64,000 bases of DNA from Cohnella rhizoplanae (GCF_948329515.1 NZ_CAOJCN010000008.1:183263-247262); one strand, 5' to 3'; positions 38,601 through 46,626 are shown, counted from the first letter of the stretch. Notes: a model not told the origin generated them from the sequence alone. A program made the numbers and translations.

Positions 38601-40254
38601 TACCTGCGGCCTTCGGCGCGGGAACGCCGGTTACGGGCGTCGCGGAGGACCAGTTCGACGCGTTGATCGCGCTCGTAGCGTAACGCAAGTCGTACGAGAT
38701 CGCCGTACCGGTATTACCGTCGCCGCCGGGCGCCGTCCAGGCGAGATCGACGGACTGCCAGGACACGAAGGTGCTCGCCAGGTTGGTCACCGCGGCTGGC
38801 GGCGAGCTGTCCTGGGGATCGGCGTACGCTTCGATCTCGACGGGCGTGTTCACGGTATTGACCGAGCCGTTGACCCTGATGTGGCCGTTGGCCCAGTAGC
38901 GAATATAACGCGCGCCGACCGTGTCGGCGAGAAGGATGTCCTTGCCGGAGCCGTCCGCGGGCTCCATGTATTCGGCGTCCGTCCCCGCGCCGAGGCCGGC
39001 GCTGTTGTCGCCGTCGTTGTTGAACACCGTGACGACGCCGCTGGCGAAGGTCGCGTCGTTCGACAACTGGACGACGACGTCCCGCGCATACCGGTATGCG
39101 TCGGCGGAGGCGCCCCAGTCGTTGCGGATGTTAATCCGGGCGATATCGTACGTCTTCCCCAGATCCACCTGCGCCCACTTCGGACCGTCGGACACGCTGT
39201 AGAGGGAATAAGCGTCCCGCGTCTTCACGCCGTCCGTCAGGGCCGAGATCGGCTGTCCGGTCGTGCTGGCGGCGCTGGTCGTGACCGTCTTGCCGAGCGC
39301 GATGTTCGCGACCGGGAGGGTCGTCGCCGAGACGGGAGCCGAGAGCGCCGATGCTTGCCCCGAGCTGCCGACCGTCTTCATCGCGAAGTACAGCGGCGTG
39401 CCGGAGGGCAGCCCCTTGACCGTCATGCTCTGGGCCGCCGAAGCCGCGGCCGGAGACGGCTCGCCGTTCACCCGCTTGACGACGAGGCCGTTGTCCCAGT
39501 TGGCGCCCGTGATCGGCGAGGTCGAATAGCGGATGTCGTAGCCGCTGACCGACGACGGTCCCGGACTGGTCCAGGACAGGCTCACGCTGTTCACCGTGGC
39601 TCCGCTCGCCGTCAGGCCGACGGAACTCGGCAGCGACGCGTTCGTCGCGGGTACGGCAGCGTACACCTCCAGCTCGACCGGCGTATTGACGGTCTGGATC
39701 GAGTTGTTCGAGGACCGGATGTGACCGTTCGCCCACGAACGGACGTATCTGGCGTTCACCGCGGACGAGAGCGCGACGGTCTTGCCGCTGCCGTCCGTGG
39801 GCTCCAGGTAAGCGGCGTCGGTCCCGGCCCCTTGCCCTGCCGTGTTGTCCGTATCGTTGTTAAAAACAGTAGTGACACCGCTTGCAAAGGAAGGATCGTT
39901 CGACAGTTGGACGATGATATCCCTGCCCGTTCGCGGCTCTGCGGAATTGAAGTCGTTCAGGACGTTCACGCGCGTGACGGCGAACGATTCGCCGAGATCC
40001 AGTTGAACCCACTTGGGGCCGGATGCCGCGTCGATGAGCGCGTAGTTGGACGATTGCCGGTCGCCGTCGACGAGTCTGCCGAGCGAGACGGCATTTCTGA
40101 CTACCCCGTTCGTGGATACGACGGCGTTGCCGAGCGCGACGTTCGTTTCGACGGGGTCAGCGTAGACTTTGGCGGCGGGAGAGAAGGTAAGAGGCGAGGT
40201 GATTAATGCGGCGACAAGCATGGACAGGCCTGACTTTTTGACGATCGACAGCAT
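32662..40254 (-). CDS. Giant secreted modular protein with two beta-helix domains
   Basis: 2530 residues, start ATG behind AAAGGATG. Signal peptide (LSMLVAALITSPLTFSPAAK, cleavage near VYADP), then, by rough residue: F5/8 type C-like 30-190, FN3 200-312, F5/8 C-like 318-476, FN3 480-600 and 600-705, parallel beta-helix 708-1073, FN3 1075-1187, DNRLRE-like 1191-1348, FN3 1350-1460, F5/8 C-like 1463-1620, FN3 1620-1735 and 1735-1850, second beta-helix 1855-2219, FN3 2225-2395, C-terminal F5/8 C (CBM32-like) 2403-2530. The two beta-helices are near-identical copies ending in VGADEF and IGADEL, so each is probably a polysaccharide lyase-type domain. No SLH or LPXTG anchor; it is probably released or held by sugar binding. 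The long plus-strand frame through it is a composition shadow. Confidence 0.93.
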   Translation of the reverse strand: MLSIVKKSGLSMLVAALITSPLTFSPAAKVYADPVETNVALGNAVVSTNGVVRNAVSLGRLVDGDRQSSNYALIDAASGPKWVQLDLGESFAVTRVNVLNDFNSAEPRTGRDIIVQLSNDPSFASGVTTVFNNDTDNTAGQGAGTDAAYLEPTDGSGKTVALSSAVNARYVRSWANGHIRSSNNSIQTVNTPVELEVYAAVPATNASLPSSVGLTASGATVNSVSLSWTSPGPSSVSGYDIRYSTSPITGANWDNGLVVKRVNGEPSPAAASAAQSMTVKGLPSGTPLYFAMKTVGSSGQASALSAPVSATTLPVANIALGKTVTTSAASTTGQPISALTDGVKTRDAYSLYSVSDGPKWAQVDLGKTYDIARINIRNDWGASADAYRYARDVVVQLSNDATFASGVVTVFNNDGDNSAGLGAGTDAEYMEPADGSGKDILLADTVGARYIRYWANGHIRVNGSVNTVNTPVEIEAYADPQDSSPPAAVTNLASTFVSWQSVDLAWTAPGGDGNTGTAISYDLRYATSAINASNWSSATPVTGVPAPKAAGTAESFTVAGLTPGTTYYFALKAKDLVNDSPISNVATVTTPTADTVAPAAISNLQATQAMFKSVRLTWTAPGDDGTNGKAASYDVRYSTSPITLSNWASATQAEGEMPQPTAGTPMHFKVTELTPGTLYYFAVRTTDGVGNVSGLSNSASATIATPTADAVTVTSLSALQTAINGAPAGGRVITLAAGTYTQSTPITITGKNNITIQGAANNYTATVVKGQGINNSSLDINFKVNDSDYVTFKNMTIQDSYYHAIQVNLGSKYFHADGLKTWDNGEGGFKTTFDINGGSGYTDYGIIENSLIGYTTSGMRGVVEGIDLIASKGWIIRGNRVENAKTSSNGGGYGIFAKGNSIDTIFENNVIVGSFVAMSFGGGGTGATFFRNQDQTYEHRGGIIRNNVVFGATDTGIYLNKANGYKVYNNTILNTGSGVGAVEPRFAGTSGEVRNNLMTGTVKNRDGGTSVASNNITGATASWLVDPAGGDYRLHPFNGMAARDVGTTLADVPTDMYGEARPYGSAYDVGADEFAPSETTPPATTTSLTASSPTSRTFTLTWTAPGDDGTTGTAYAYDIRYSNSNITDANWDSAQKIYSLPQPAAGGTAQTLKVEGPTAGATVYAAMKTIDDQGNVSGLSNVASVTMQASSATEFTPTDDVNFAGGAAYGTSTTLIIQNNGNSVYNGYVKAGYSGFAGTAAERATLKLFAQNKPSKTWGVTVTGLLDDAWTESTVTNTTRPSETGAVDLGEITVSQPGWYEFDVTAFVNAQMSDHTVSFKLHDPLVQASSVTFSSTENAYNRPYLVLSATDTFAPARTEDLAVTAKTMTSATLSWTAPGDDGNERTATQYDVRYSTSPITASNWSSATQAIGEPTPQAAGTAQSFTVLGLTTGTTYYFAMKTRDNANNESILSNTAQTVLESTVNVAFGKPATTNGTVSVSVVTDGARGSGAYALISVADGPKWVQVDLGQAYAISRINVLNDWGGTSGIARTGRDHVVQLSNDPTFATGVTTVFNNDTDNTAGLGAGSDAAYQEPTDGSGKNIVLTTPVSARYVRSWANGHVRATGETNLVNTPVELEVYANPGDATAPGAITNLSASGTTWKSTNLSWTAPGDDGTTGTAASYDIRYHTSSISENNWNDAVRLTNEPAPALAGTTQTLAVTGLPSGSALYFAMRTFDETSNASSLSNVVPVTTAANDPTPPAAIADLQAMNPGPRSMQLTWTAPGNDGNAGMAEGYEVRYSTSPITTEAHWAAATQAEDELAQKSPGQAMKYQVNQLQTGVTYYFAVKTYDDGGNYGGLSNPVGAATVAPTPDSVTVTSLAQLQTAINGAPAGGRIITLAAGTYSQTTPININGKNNITIQGATSNYDDTVVAGQGIDTSSMDINFKVNDSDYITFKNMTIRDSYYHAIQVNSGSDYFRADHLKTWDNGEGGFKSTSGGSPDLPYADYGTIENSLIGYTAGGTRSVVEGVDLIAAKGWIIRGNTFQNAKKSGGGVAYAFFAKGNSMDTLVENNVFKNSFIAMSFGGGGTAAQYFRNGDTSLEHRGGIMRNNVVYVTDDAGVYMNKASGFKVYNNTILGVPTGVGSVESRYAASNGEVRNNLMDRAVKPRDGGTATSSNNITNGTASMLVNAAAGDYHLNAATASAAIDAGYALPADVPFDMDGQPRPSGSAFDIGADELSATPAAPTGLTAGLVSGNVQLAWNLVSGATSYTVKRATVAGGPYTNLATGLTANTYTDSTASPGATYYYTVSAANTAGAGPNAAEASVTIPLAAPTGVTATGGNATVSVNWTAVAGAAGYNVKRSTVSGGPYTVVAPSVTGVVYADPAVANGTTYYYVVSALASGSESANSAQVSATPSSGAALSRTGWTATSSTNSGTANALDGNATTRWTSSGAQSIGRYYQVNMGSAKTFNKITLDSTGGNDYPRAYEVYVSSDGTNWGTAVASGTGSGNVQTVTFPVQTAQYIKVVLTAAASPWWSIYEFNVYEP

Positions 40255-40578
40255 GCGGACACATCCTTTTCATCGAATGGTCTTGCGTTAAGCGCCGAAC
40301 CCGTTCCGTCATTCCCCGGTCTTGCGATTCTTCAATTCCTCCTTTCCAATGCCGGTGCGGCGTTGCTTGAAGCGCCCGCGTAAACCCAACCTTGTGCGCG
40401 CTTCTCCTTTAAAATTGTCATATTCCCTCCCGCCGCACTACGGGCGTAAATTGTCTTATACTCGGTCATTTCCATACAATCGCCCGAACCCCGGTCCGAG
40501 GTCTCCCGCCGGGCCTGAATAGGCCGCAACGGCAAATAAGCCTGCCTCGTCGCCGAGACAGGCCGGAGCCGTCCTGCT
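40255..40578. other. Intergenic region upstream of the giant gene
   Basis: 324 bp. The far end holds the terminator of the M55 gene (40530-40563). The rest should carry the promoter and leader of the giant gene; TATAAG on the minus strand near 40465 is a possible -10 but lacks a good -35. No small gene is supported. Confidence 0.5.
40530..40563 (-). terminator. Terminator after the M55 peptidase gene
   Basis: Hairpin GCCTG-C-CTCG, loop TCGC, CGAG-A-CAGGC (40540-40563), followed on the minus strand by TTATTTG. Moderate stem with a short T-tract. Confidence 0.6.
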
Positions 40579-41376
40579 TTATCTGAAGGTGCGGGCGAGC
40601 AGCCGCAGCAGATCGTCATCCTGCAGCCGCAAGGCCCTTCCGCCATCGCGCAGGACGCCGTCCTCTTCGAGGGCGTGCGCGTCGGCCAAGCTCGTGCTCG
40701 TGTACTCGATCCGCATCTCGTAAGGTCCCTCGATCGCGTAGGGCTTGCACTCGCTTCTGCGGCTGACCGCTTCCTTGACGGCCTCGCCGATCTCCGACAG
40801 TACCCGCCTGGGCGCCTTGAGCAAGCCCGAATGGCGGCCGGTCGCTTTTTTAGTCTCGTACGTGAACACGCTGCCCAGCTGCCGCCGCGCCTCCGCGCAG
40901 GTCTTGTCGTCGCCGGAGACGAAGAGGACCGGGACGCCGGCCCGCCCGAACAGGAGCGCGTCGATCCCGATCTCCCCGATCGGCTCGCCGTTCAGCGCCA
41001 GCTCGTGAATATCCGCGTAGCTGAACGTATGCTCGAGTATCGCGCCCCGGGTGCCCGCCATGCCGTGATAGCCGATCAGCAGCGCGCCTGCGAAGGTCTC
41101 GTCCAGACCGGCGAAGCGGTTCGTGAGCGGCAGCGCGCCGGCGGCCAGCGTGGCCGCGGGATGCAGGTCGCCGTACAGCAGGTTGAAGCCCGACGCGTGG
41201 GCGTCCTTCACGACGACCTCGGTCGCGCCGGCCTGCGCGAGCGCCTCGACGACGGCGTTCACTTCGTCCGTCAGCAGCTGCCGGGCCTCCTGATAGAACA
41301 TCTCGCCGCGGTAGATTTGTTCCTTGAAGACAACCCCTGCGATGCCCTCCATATCGACGCTGACGTAGAATTTCAT
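40579..41376 (-). CDS. M55-family D-aminopeptidase (DppA-like)
   Basis: 265 residues, ATG at 41376 after GAGGAGGAG, overlapping the upstream oxidoreductase stop by 4 bp. The zinc ligands of the DppA family are seen: D and E in SVDMEGIAGV, DAH in VKDAHASGFN, and His in LIGYHGMAG and EHTFSYADIHEL. The known B. subtilis enzyme removes N-terminal D-Ala and D-amino acids. Here it closes a sugar-metabolism operon (two Gfo/Idh/MocA genes upstream), which suggests use of peptidoglycan-derived or D-amino-acid-linked compounds. Confidence 0.9.
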   Translation of the reverse strand: MKFYVSVDMEGIAGVVFKEQIYRGEMFYQEARQLLTDEVNAVVEALAQAGATEVVVKDAHASGFNLLYGDLHPAATLAAGALPLTNRFAGLDETFAGALLIGYHGMAGTRGAILEHTFSYADIHELALNGEPIGEIGIDALLFGRAGVPVLFVSGDDKTCAEARRQLGSVFTYETKKATGRHSGLLKAPRRVLSEIGEAVKEAVSRRSECKPYAIEGPYEMRIEYTSTSLADAHALEEDGVLRDGGRALRLQDDDLLRLLARTFR

Positions 41377-42626
41377 TCTTCTCCTCCTCTGCCGGACAAG
41401 GCTTCGGTTAAGCGGAAGCGCTGCGGAAAAAGGCTGTACCCGCGCAGATCGAAGGATACAGGCTGTACGGCCCACGGCAAGCCCGTCTCCGAGAGCAGCT
41501 TGCCCGCGGCGAAGGCCTCCTTCAGGCCGGACTCGATCCCTTGGATATAAGCGCCCGGCTCGTCCGCGGCGTCCGACAGGCGCACGAAGGCGGAAGGTAT
41601 CCCGCGGATCTCCCCGGCGGATTCGAACGCGCCGTTGGCGACGAGCGTGAAGCGCCGGGCCGAAGCCAGCGAGACGTCCAGCCCCTCGTCCTGCCCTTCG
41701 ATCGTCCGGATCAAATTGCGGTACCGCCGCTCGACGATGCCGCCTTCCGCGCAGTCGTACGATTTGCCCAAGCCGTACCGGCAGATCTTGACCTGGTCCG
41801 CATAATCCCACTCGATCGCGCCTTCGGTGCCTTCGATCCGGATCCGCTGAGTCTCGGTCTCCTTCGCGCACAGCGTCACATAATAGCAGAGCGGCATGCC
41901 GTCGCTCATCTCGATGCGCATCGCGGTCGTGTCGTCGCTCTCGATCGGATTGGCATGGTACATCTCGGCCGTCACGCCGACCGGCTGCGACTCGCGGCCG
42001 ACCGCGCCGGCCGCGGTCTCCGCCAGCTTGAGCATGCTGTAGAGCAGATGCGCGGCCGGGTTGTGAAACGCGCCGTCCAGCACGACCGACCCGGCGGCCG
42101 TCAGCTTGCCGGCCCAGGGCGTGCGGCCGAAATAAGCGGCCGTGCGCTGCAGCAGAGCGATCGCCTTGAAGCTCTGTACGCGGCCGATCTCCCCGGCCGC
42201 GATCGCGTTCGCGATGAGCGCCTGGGCCTTGCGCGACGGCGCGAAGAAGTTGACGGCGCACAGCCTGCCCGTCCGGGCGGCGGTCTCCGCGATCCGGTCG
42301 ACATCCTGGAGGAGGGCGCCCGGCGGCTTCTCCAGGAGGACGTGGTACCCGGCCTCCATCGCGTCGATGCTCATCGGCGCATGGAGCGGGATCGGCGTGG
42401 AGACGACCACGAAGTCCGCCCCCGCCTCCGCGGAGAGCATCTCGCGATAGTCGGCATAATGCCGGATGCCCCGCTCCGCGACGAGCGCCGCCGCGCTCTC
42501 CGTCAGACGCACGTCGCTGACCGCGGCCAGTTCAAGCACGCCGGCGTCAGTAAGCCGGACCAGTTCGTTCAGATGCACGCGGCCGAAGCCGCCTGCGCCG
42601 ATCAATAAGGCTTTGCGTACGGACAT
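41373..42626 (-). CDS. Gfo/Idh/MocA-family oxidoreductase A
   Basis: 417 residues. NAD(P)-binding Rossmann motif GAGGFGRVHL near the N-terminus, the diagnostic EKPPG block (a variant of EKP), and the C-terminal catalytic alpha/beta domain. Longer than most relatives, with an extended C-terminus (QPVSFDLRGYSLFPQRF). The family oxidises sugars or inositols, often by forming 3-keto intermediates; the substrate is unknown. It overlaps the M55 gene by 4 bp (ATGA) and lies 81 bp after the second oxidoreductase. Confidence 0.9.
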   Translation of the reverse strand: MSVRKALLIGAGGFGRVHLNELVRLTDAGVLELAAVSDVRLTESAAALVAERGIRHYADYREMLSAEAGADFVVVSTPIPLHAPMSIDAMEAGYHVLLEKPPGALLQDVDRIAETAARTGRLCAVNFFAPSRKAQALIANAIAAGEIGRVQSFKAIALLQRTAAYFGRTPWAGKLTAAGSVVLDGAFHNPAAHLLYSMLKLAETAAGAVGRESQPVGVTAEMYHANPIESDDTTAMRIEMSDGMPLCYYVTLCAKETETQRIRIEGTEGAIEWDYADQVKICRYGLGKSYDCAEGGIVERRYRNLIRTIEGQDEGLDVSLASARRFTLVANGAFESAGEIRGIPSAFVRLSDAADEPGAYIQGIESGLKEAFAAGKLLSETGLPWAVQPVSFDLRGYSLFPQRFRLTEALSGRGGEE

Positions 42627-42707
42627 GACGCTTCCCCATCCCCTCTCGCATATCGCTTTCTGCCTCTTGGCCTCGCAGCCTCGCGAGACAGGCGGCTGCT
42701 TCGTCTG

Positions 42708-43718
42708 CTAAGTGCTCACGATTCGTTCAGCTTTTTCGTCCGCCGCTACTGCCGCCTCGGAGGCAAGCAGTACGTCGGCGCCGGACAATACGGATGCGCC
42801 GCCGCGCAGACGGTTCGCGAAGTCCGCATAGATGCCGACCGGCGGCCGAATCAGCGGCACGGCATGCAGCGCTTCCATGCCGTTCGACATGTGCAGGACC
42901 GGCTCCCTGGTCCCTCCGGGGTCGCCCTGCAGGCGCAGCTCCGCGGTCCCTTCGGTGCCGACGGCGAAGATGCGCCCGTCGCCCCATGTCCAGCTGCGCG
43001 CGGGCGTATGCCAGTCGGCGTACAGCTGGGCGAACGTGCCGTCCGCAAGCCGCACGTTCAGCGCGGCCGCATCGTAGAAGCTCGGATGCTCCGGCAGGAT
43101 CCGCTTGGCCATATAGCCCTGCAGATCGGCGATCTCGCTGCCCGTCAGCCATCGCAGCAGGTCCAGATCGTGGACGAGCAGGTCCTGAATGATGCCCCCG
43201 GACCGCTCATGGTCGAAGAACCAGGCGGGCCGGTCCCCCGCGTTCAGCCGGTGCGGCTTGCGCATGTCGAGCGAGACGACCCGTCCGAGCGCTCCTTGGT
43301 CGATCAGCGCCTTGAGCGTATGCACGCCTGCGTGGAAGCGCTGGGTCAGCAGCATGCCGACCTCGATCCGCCCGCGCCCGACGATGCCCCGGAGCCGCTC
43401 GAGCCCCGCTCTGTTCGTTACGGCCGGCTTGTCGAGCATGACCGGCTTGCCCCGCGCTTCGCACAGCTCTACGACGTCGATCTTGCGGCTGTTGACCGCC
43501 GAGCAGCCGACTACGCTCACGTCCTGCGCCAGCGCTTCATCGACGGCATCGAGCAGCGGTACGCCGAATCTGCCGGACAGCGCGTTCGCCAGCCGCCGGT
43601 CTTCGCCGGCCTCCTCGTAGATGCCGGCGCAGCGGTAGCCCATGCCCAGCATGTTTTCAATCACGGAGGCGATATGCCCGTGCTGGCATCCGATGATCGA
43701 GAAAACCGGTTGTCCCAT
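42708..43718 (-). CDS. Gfo/Idh/MocA-family oxidoreductase B
   Basis: 336 residues. The N-terminal Rossmann segment is atypical: FSIIGCQHGHIASVIENMLG lacks the usual GxGxxG. The DKPAV block replaces the common EKP, yet the FDHERSGGIIQDLLVHDLDL region with the usual catalytic-site His is intact. A divergent member that may bind its cofactor differently. It lies 41 bp after the DeoR-type regulator gene and is transcribed with it. Confidence 0.88.
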   Translation of the reverse strand: MGQPVFSIIGCQHGHIASVIENMLGMGYRCAGIYEEAGEDRRLANALSGRFGVPLLDAVDEALAQDVSVVGCSAVNSRKIDVVELCEARGKPVMLDKPAVTNRAGLERLRGIVGRGRIEVGMLLTQRFHAGVHTLKALIDQGALGRVVSLDMRKPHRLNAGDRPAWFFDHERSGGIIQDLLVHDLDLLRWLTGSEIADLQGYMAKRILPEHPSFYDAAALNVRLADGTFAQLYADWHTPARSWTWGDGRIFAVGTEGTAELRLQGDPGGTREPVLHMSNGMEALHAVPLIRPPVGIYADFANRLRGGASVLSGADVLLASEAAVAADEKAERIVST

Positions 43719-43759
43719 AAGTCCGCTCCTTGGCCGACAGTTTTATAGCAATTACGTAA

Positions 43760-44545
43760 TTACTGAGGTACGTGCACGGCCATTCCATGGTGCTCGCATG
43801 CGCGCGCCAACCAGCCGTCGGGCTGCCGGTTCGTGATGATGCCGGTCGCTTCGGTGAGCGGCATGATCGTGAAGAGGGCCGTTTTTTCCAGCTTGCTGTC
43901 GTCGAATACCGGGAATACCTCGCTCGAGCGCCCGATCAGAATCTGCGCGATCCGGACTTCCATCTCGGCATGCATCGTCCATCCGTGCGTCTCCGATACG
44001 CCGTCCACGCCGAGGAACATCTTGGTGACGTTGATCCGCTCCGCGACGGTCTCGGCCAGCGGCCCGATCAGCTCGTAGCTCTTGGCCCGCATGACGCCGC
44101 CTACCACGACGACCTGGACGCCCTCCGCGTCCGCCAGCTCGAAGGCGATATTCACCGCGTTGGTCACGATCGTGATGTTGCGCCGGGTCTTGAGCGCGCG
44201 CGCGATGAGGAAGGTCGTCGTGCCGCCCGTCAGGCAGATGACGTCGCCCTCCGACACAAGCGCCGCCGCCGTCTCCGCGATGCGTTCCTTCTCCTGCAGC
44301 TGGGCCAGCCTTTTATCCGCAAAAGGCAGCTCGGCGGCCGGCTGCGCCGGCGCCCCTTCGTAGACGGCGCCGCCGATCGTGCGGATGATCGGTCCCGACC
44401 GCTCCAGCAGGTCGAGATCGCGCCTTGCGGTCGCCTCCGAGCACCGCAAGGCGCTCGTGATCTCCTGGATCGACAGCCTTCCGTTCGCCTTGATGAGCTC
44501 CAGCATTTTGGCCCTGCGCGCTTCGCCCTTCGACGTCGCCTCCAT
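43760..44545 (-). CDS. DeoR-family transcriptional regulator
   Basis: 261 residues. N-terminal DeoR winged helix (MLELIKANGRLSIQEITSAL, ATARRDLDLLE) and a C-terminal DeoR sensor domain with the sugar-phosphate-binding pattern GDVICLTGGTTT and the conserved DDSKLEK near the end. Such regulators (AgaR, GlcR, FruR types) respond to sugar phosphates. It sits 103 bp after the PfkB-type kinase gene, so it probably controls the aldolase/kinase operon and the divergent SIS gene, with the palindrome at 46549-46565 as a candidate site. Confidence 0.92.
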   Translation of the reverse strand: MEATSKGEARRAKMLELIKANGRLSIQEITSALRCSEATARRDLDLLERSGPIIRTIGGAVYEGAPAQPAAELPFADKRLAQLQEKERIAETAAALVSEGDVICLTGGTTTFLIARALKTRRNITIVTNAVNIAFELADAEGVQVVVVGGVMRAKSYELIGPLAETVAERINVTKMFLGVDGVSETHGWTMHAEMEVRIAQILIGRSSEVFPVFDDSKLEKTALFTIMPLTEATGIITNRQPDGWLARACEHHGMAVHVPQ

Positions 44546-44648
44546 ATTCCGTCTCCCCCGCCTATCAACCGCGTATTTTCTACATTGTGCAGGAGAAGAC
44601 CGCCGGATTGCAAGACGGACGCCACGATACTGCCGGGCCGCCGCTGCG

Positions 44649-45578
44649 CTAGAGCGGCACGACCTCGACGCTTTCCAGCAGCCGCTCGTATACCGCGGGG
44701 TCGAGCTCGCCCGCCCGGTCCGTCATGGCCGCGGCAGCGGCAGCCGCCGCGGCCATCCGAAGCCGCCCGGCTGCCGGCAATCCCAGCTCGTCGGCATAGG
44801 CCATGCCCGCTACGAACGCGTCGCCGCAGCCGACGGCGCTGACGGCGCTGACGGCCGGCGCGATGACGCGGTATAAGTTGCCGTCCATGCAGGCGACGGC
44901 GCCCCGGCTTCCGAGCGTCGCGCACACCTGGCGCACGCCCTGCGCATGCAGCTTGGCCGCGGTCTGCGCCAACTGCGGCGCCTCGAGGCGCTTGCGCCCG
45001 ACGAGCCTGGCGAGCTCGTCTTCGTTCGGCTTAATCAAGTCCGGCCGCGCCCGGATGCCGAGCGCCAGCGCTTCGCCGCTCGCGTCTAGGTAGACGCGGG
45101 CGCCCGCGGACCTCGCAACGCCGACGAGCTCCGCGTACAGATCCTCCGGCGCGCCCGCCGGCAGGCTGCCGGACAGGACCACGACGCTGGCCTCGGCGCT
45201 AAGCTGTCGGACGGCGTCTTTGATCTGCGCCAGTTCAGCGTCGCCTACCGTCGGCCCCGACTCCAAGAGCTCCGTCGATGCGCCGCTCGCTTCGTCGACG
45301 ATGTTCAGGCAGGTGCGGGATTCGCCGGGTATGCGCACGAAGGCGGACCGGACGCCTCTCGCCGCGAGGCGCTCCTCGATGAAGGCGCCTGCGCCTCCCG
45401 CCGTGAAGCCGGTCGCCGCCGCTTCGCCGCCGAGCAGCCGGACGATCTTGGCGACGTTGTTCCCCTTGCCGCCGGGTTCGGCGATCTGCCGTCTCACCCG
45501 CTGCACGGCGCCCGGCGCGAACCCGGACACATAGTAGGTTTTGTCGACCGCGGCGTTCAGGGTGACCGTGGCGATCAC
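44649..45578 (-). CDS. PfkB-type sugar-phosphate kinase (LacC/FruK-like)
   Basis: 309 residues, GTG start at 45578 overlapping the aldolase stop (GTGA). N-terminal TVTLNAAVDKTYYV is the LacC/FruK (tagatose-6-phosphate or 1-phosphofructokinase) signature, with PGGKGNNVAKIVRLLGG and the PfkB motif VGCGDAFVAGMAY carrying the catalytic Asp. It would phosphorylate a ketose phosphate to a bisphosphate, the substrate of the aldolase encoded just upstream. Tagatose-6-phosphate is the likely substrate if the divergent SIS gene is a galactosamine-6-phosphate deaminase; fructose-1-phosphate is the alternative. Confidence 0.9.
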   Translation of the reverse strand: MIATVTLNAAVDKTYYVSGFAPGAVQRVRRQIAEPGGKGNNVAKIVRLLGGEAAATGFTAGGAGAFIEERLAARGVRSAFVRIPGESRTCLNIVDEASGASTELLESGPTVGDAELAQIKDAVRQLSAEASVVVLSGSLPAGAPEDLYAELVGVARSAGARVYLDASGEALALGIRARPDLIKPNEDELARLVGRKRLEAPQLAQTAAKLHAQGVRQVCATLGSRGAVACMDGNLYRVIAPAVSAVSAVGCGDAFVAGMAYADELGLPAAGRLRMAAAAAAAAAMTDRAGELDPAVYERLLESVEVVPL

Positions 45579-46441
45579 ATCGCCTCACCGCCCCGTCCGG
45601 CGCAGCCGCACAGCGAGATTTTCTCCAGCGCCAGGCGCTTGACCGCTTCCTTCGCCGGCACCATGTACTTGCGGGGATCGTTCTCCCCCGGCCGCTCCTC
45701 GAATACGCGCTTGATGGCATCCGAGAACGCGATGCGCAGCTCGGTGGCGATATTTATCTTGGCCATGCCGAGCGCGACCGCCCGCCTGACCTGCGCGGCC
45801 GGGATGCCGGAACCGCCGTGCAGCACCAGCGGGACGTCGACGCGGCCGGCGATGCGGGCGATCCGGTCGAAGTCGATGTCCGGGTCGCCCTTGTAGATGC
45901 CGTGCGCCGTGCCGATGGCCGGAGCCAGCGTGTCGACTCCCGTCCGTTCGACGAACGATACGCACTCCTCCGGATCCGCCAGCAGCGCGTCGCGCTCGTC
46001 GACCACGATATCGTCCTCTACCCCGCCCACCTTGCCGAGCTCGGCCTCCACGTTGACGCCGACCGCCGCGGCTACGGACATGACGCGCAACGTGCGCTCC
46101 ACGTTTTCCTCGTACGGATGCATGGACGCATCGATCATGACGGAGGTGTAGCCCGCCCGGATACACCGGACGATGACGTTGTAGTCGGTACAATGGTCGA
46201 GGTGGAGGCCGATCGGCAGGCGCGTACGGCTCGCGGCCACCTGGGCGGCGGCGGCGATGTAGTCGGCGCCCAGATGTTGGACCGTGCCTACGGTCGTCTG
46301 CAAAATGAGCGGGGACTCGCTCTCCATCGCCGCCTCTACGACGGCTTGCATCATCTCGAGCGTGTGGACGTTGAAGGCGGCTACGGCGTATCCGTGTTTT
46401 CTCGCGTGGCGCAGCACCGCCGTCGTCGAAGTTAGGGGCAT
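45575..46441 (-). CDS. Class II ketose-bisphosphate aldolase (GatY/KbaY/Fba-like)
   Basis: 288 residues. Zinc ligands and catalytic Asp in LHLDHCTDYN, then VEAELGKVGG, GTAHGIYKG and LHGGSGIP; these are the hallmark motifs of tagatose- and fructose-bisphosphate aldolases. It would split the bisphosphate made by the co-encoded kinase into dihydroxyacetone phosphate and glyceraldehyde-3-phosphate. First gene of the minus-strand operon, divergent from the SIS gene. Sequence alone does not separate tagatose from fructose specificity. Confidence 0.92.
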   Translation of the reverse strand: MPLTSTTAVLRHARKHGYAVAAFNVHTLEMMQAVVEAAMESESPLILQTTVGTVQHLGADYIAAAAQVAASRTRLPIGLHLDHCTDYNVIVRCIRAGYTSVMIDASMHPYEENVERTLRVMSVAAAVGVNVEAELGKVGGVEDDIVVDERDALLADPEECVSFVERTGVDTLAPAIGTAHGIYKGDPDIDFDRIARIAGRVDVPLVLHGGSGIPAAQVRRAVALGMAKINIATELRIAFSDAIKRVFEERPGENDPRKYMVPAKEAVKRLALEKISLCGCAGRGGEAM

Positions 46442-46548
46442 GACTGGTTCCTCCCGGCCTGCTTGAGTGGTCTACGTCTGCGAGATGGCTCCTAGGAAGC
46501 TCTTCCAGGACGTTATGCTTATAATATAAGGATATAATATGATTTTTT

Positions 46549-46602
46549 CAATCATTAAATGATTGTATTTATCATTTTATTAAATTATTATGATCGTATA
46601 AT
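46549..46602. promoter_or_regulatory. Divergent AT-rich promoter region with palindrome
   Basis: CAATCAT-TAA-ATGATTG (46549-46565) is a perfect 7-bp-arm palindrome. TATAAT at 46597-46602 is a likely -10 for the SIS gene, with a weak -35. The region is strikingly AT-rich against its GC-rich neighbours. The palindrome lies between the aldolase operon and the SIS gene and is a plausible site for the DeoR-type regulator. Confidence 0.6.
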
Positions 46603-46626
46603 TCAATTTATGGAGGTTTCCGTCTT

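Noticed and set aside
33718..40206. A 2162-codon open frame on the plus strand, antisense to the giant beta-helix gene
   Set aside because: It has no ribosome site or recognisable domain, is rich in Arg, Ala, Val, Asp and His as expected from the reverse reading of GC-rich codons, and mirrors a well-supported domain protein.
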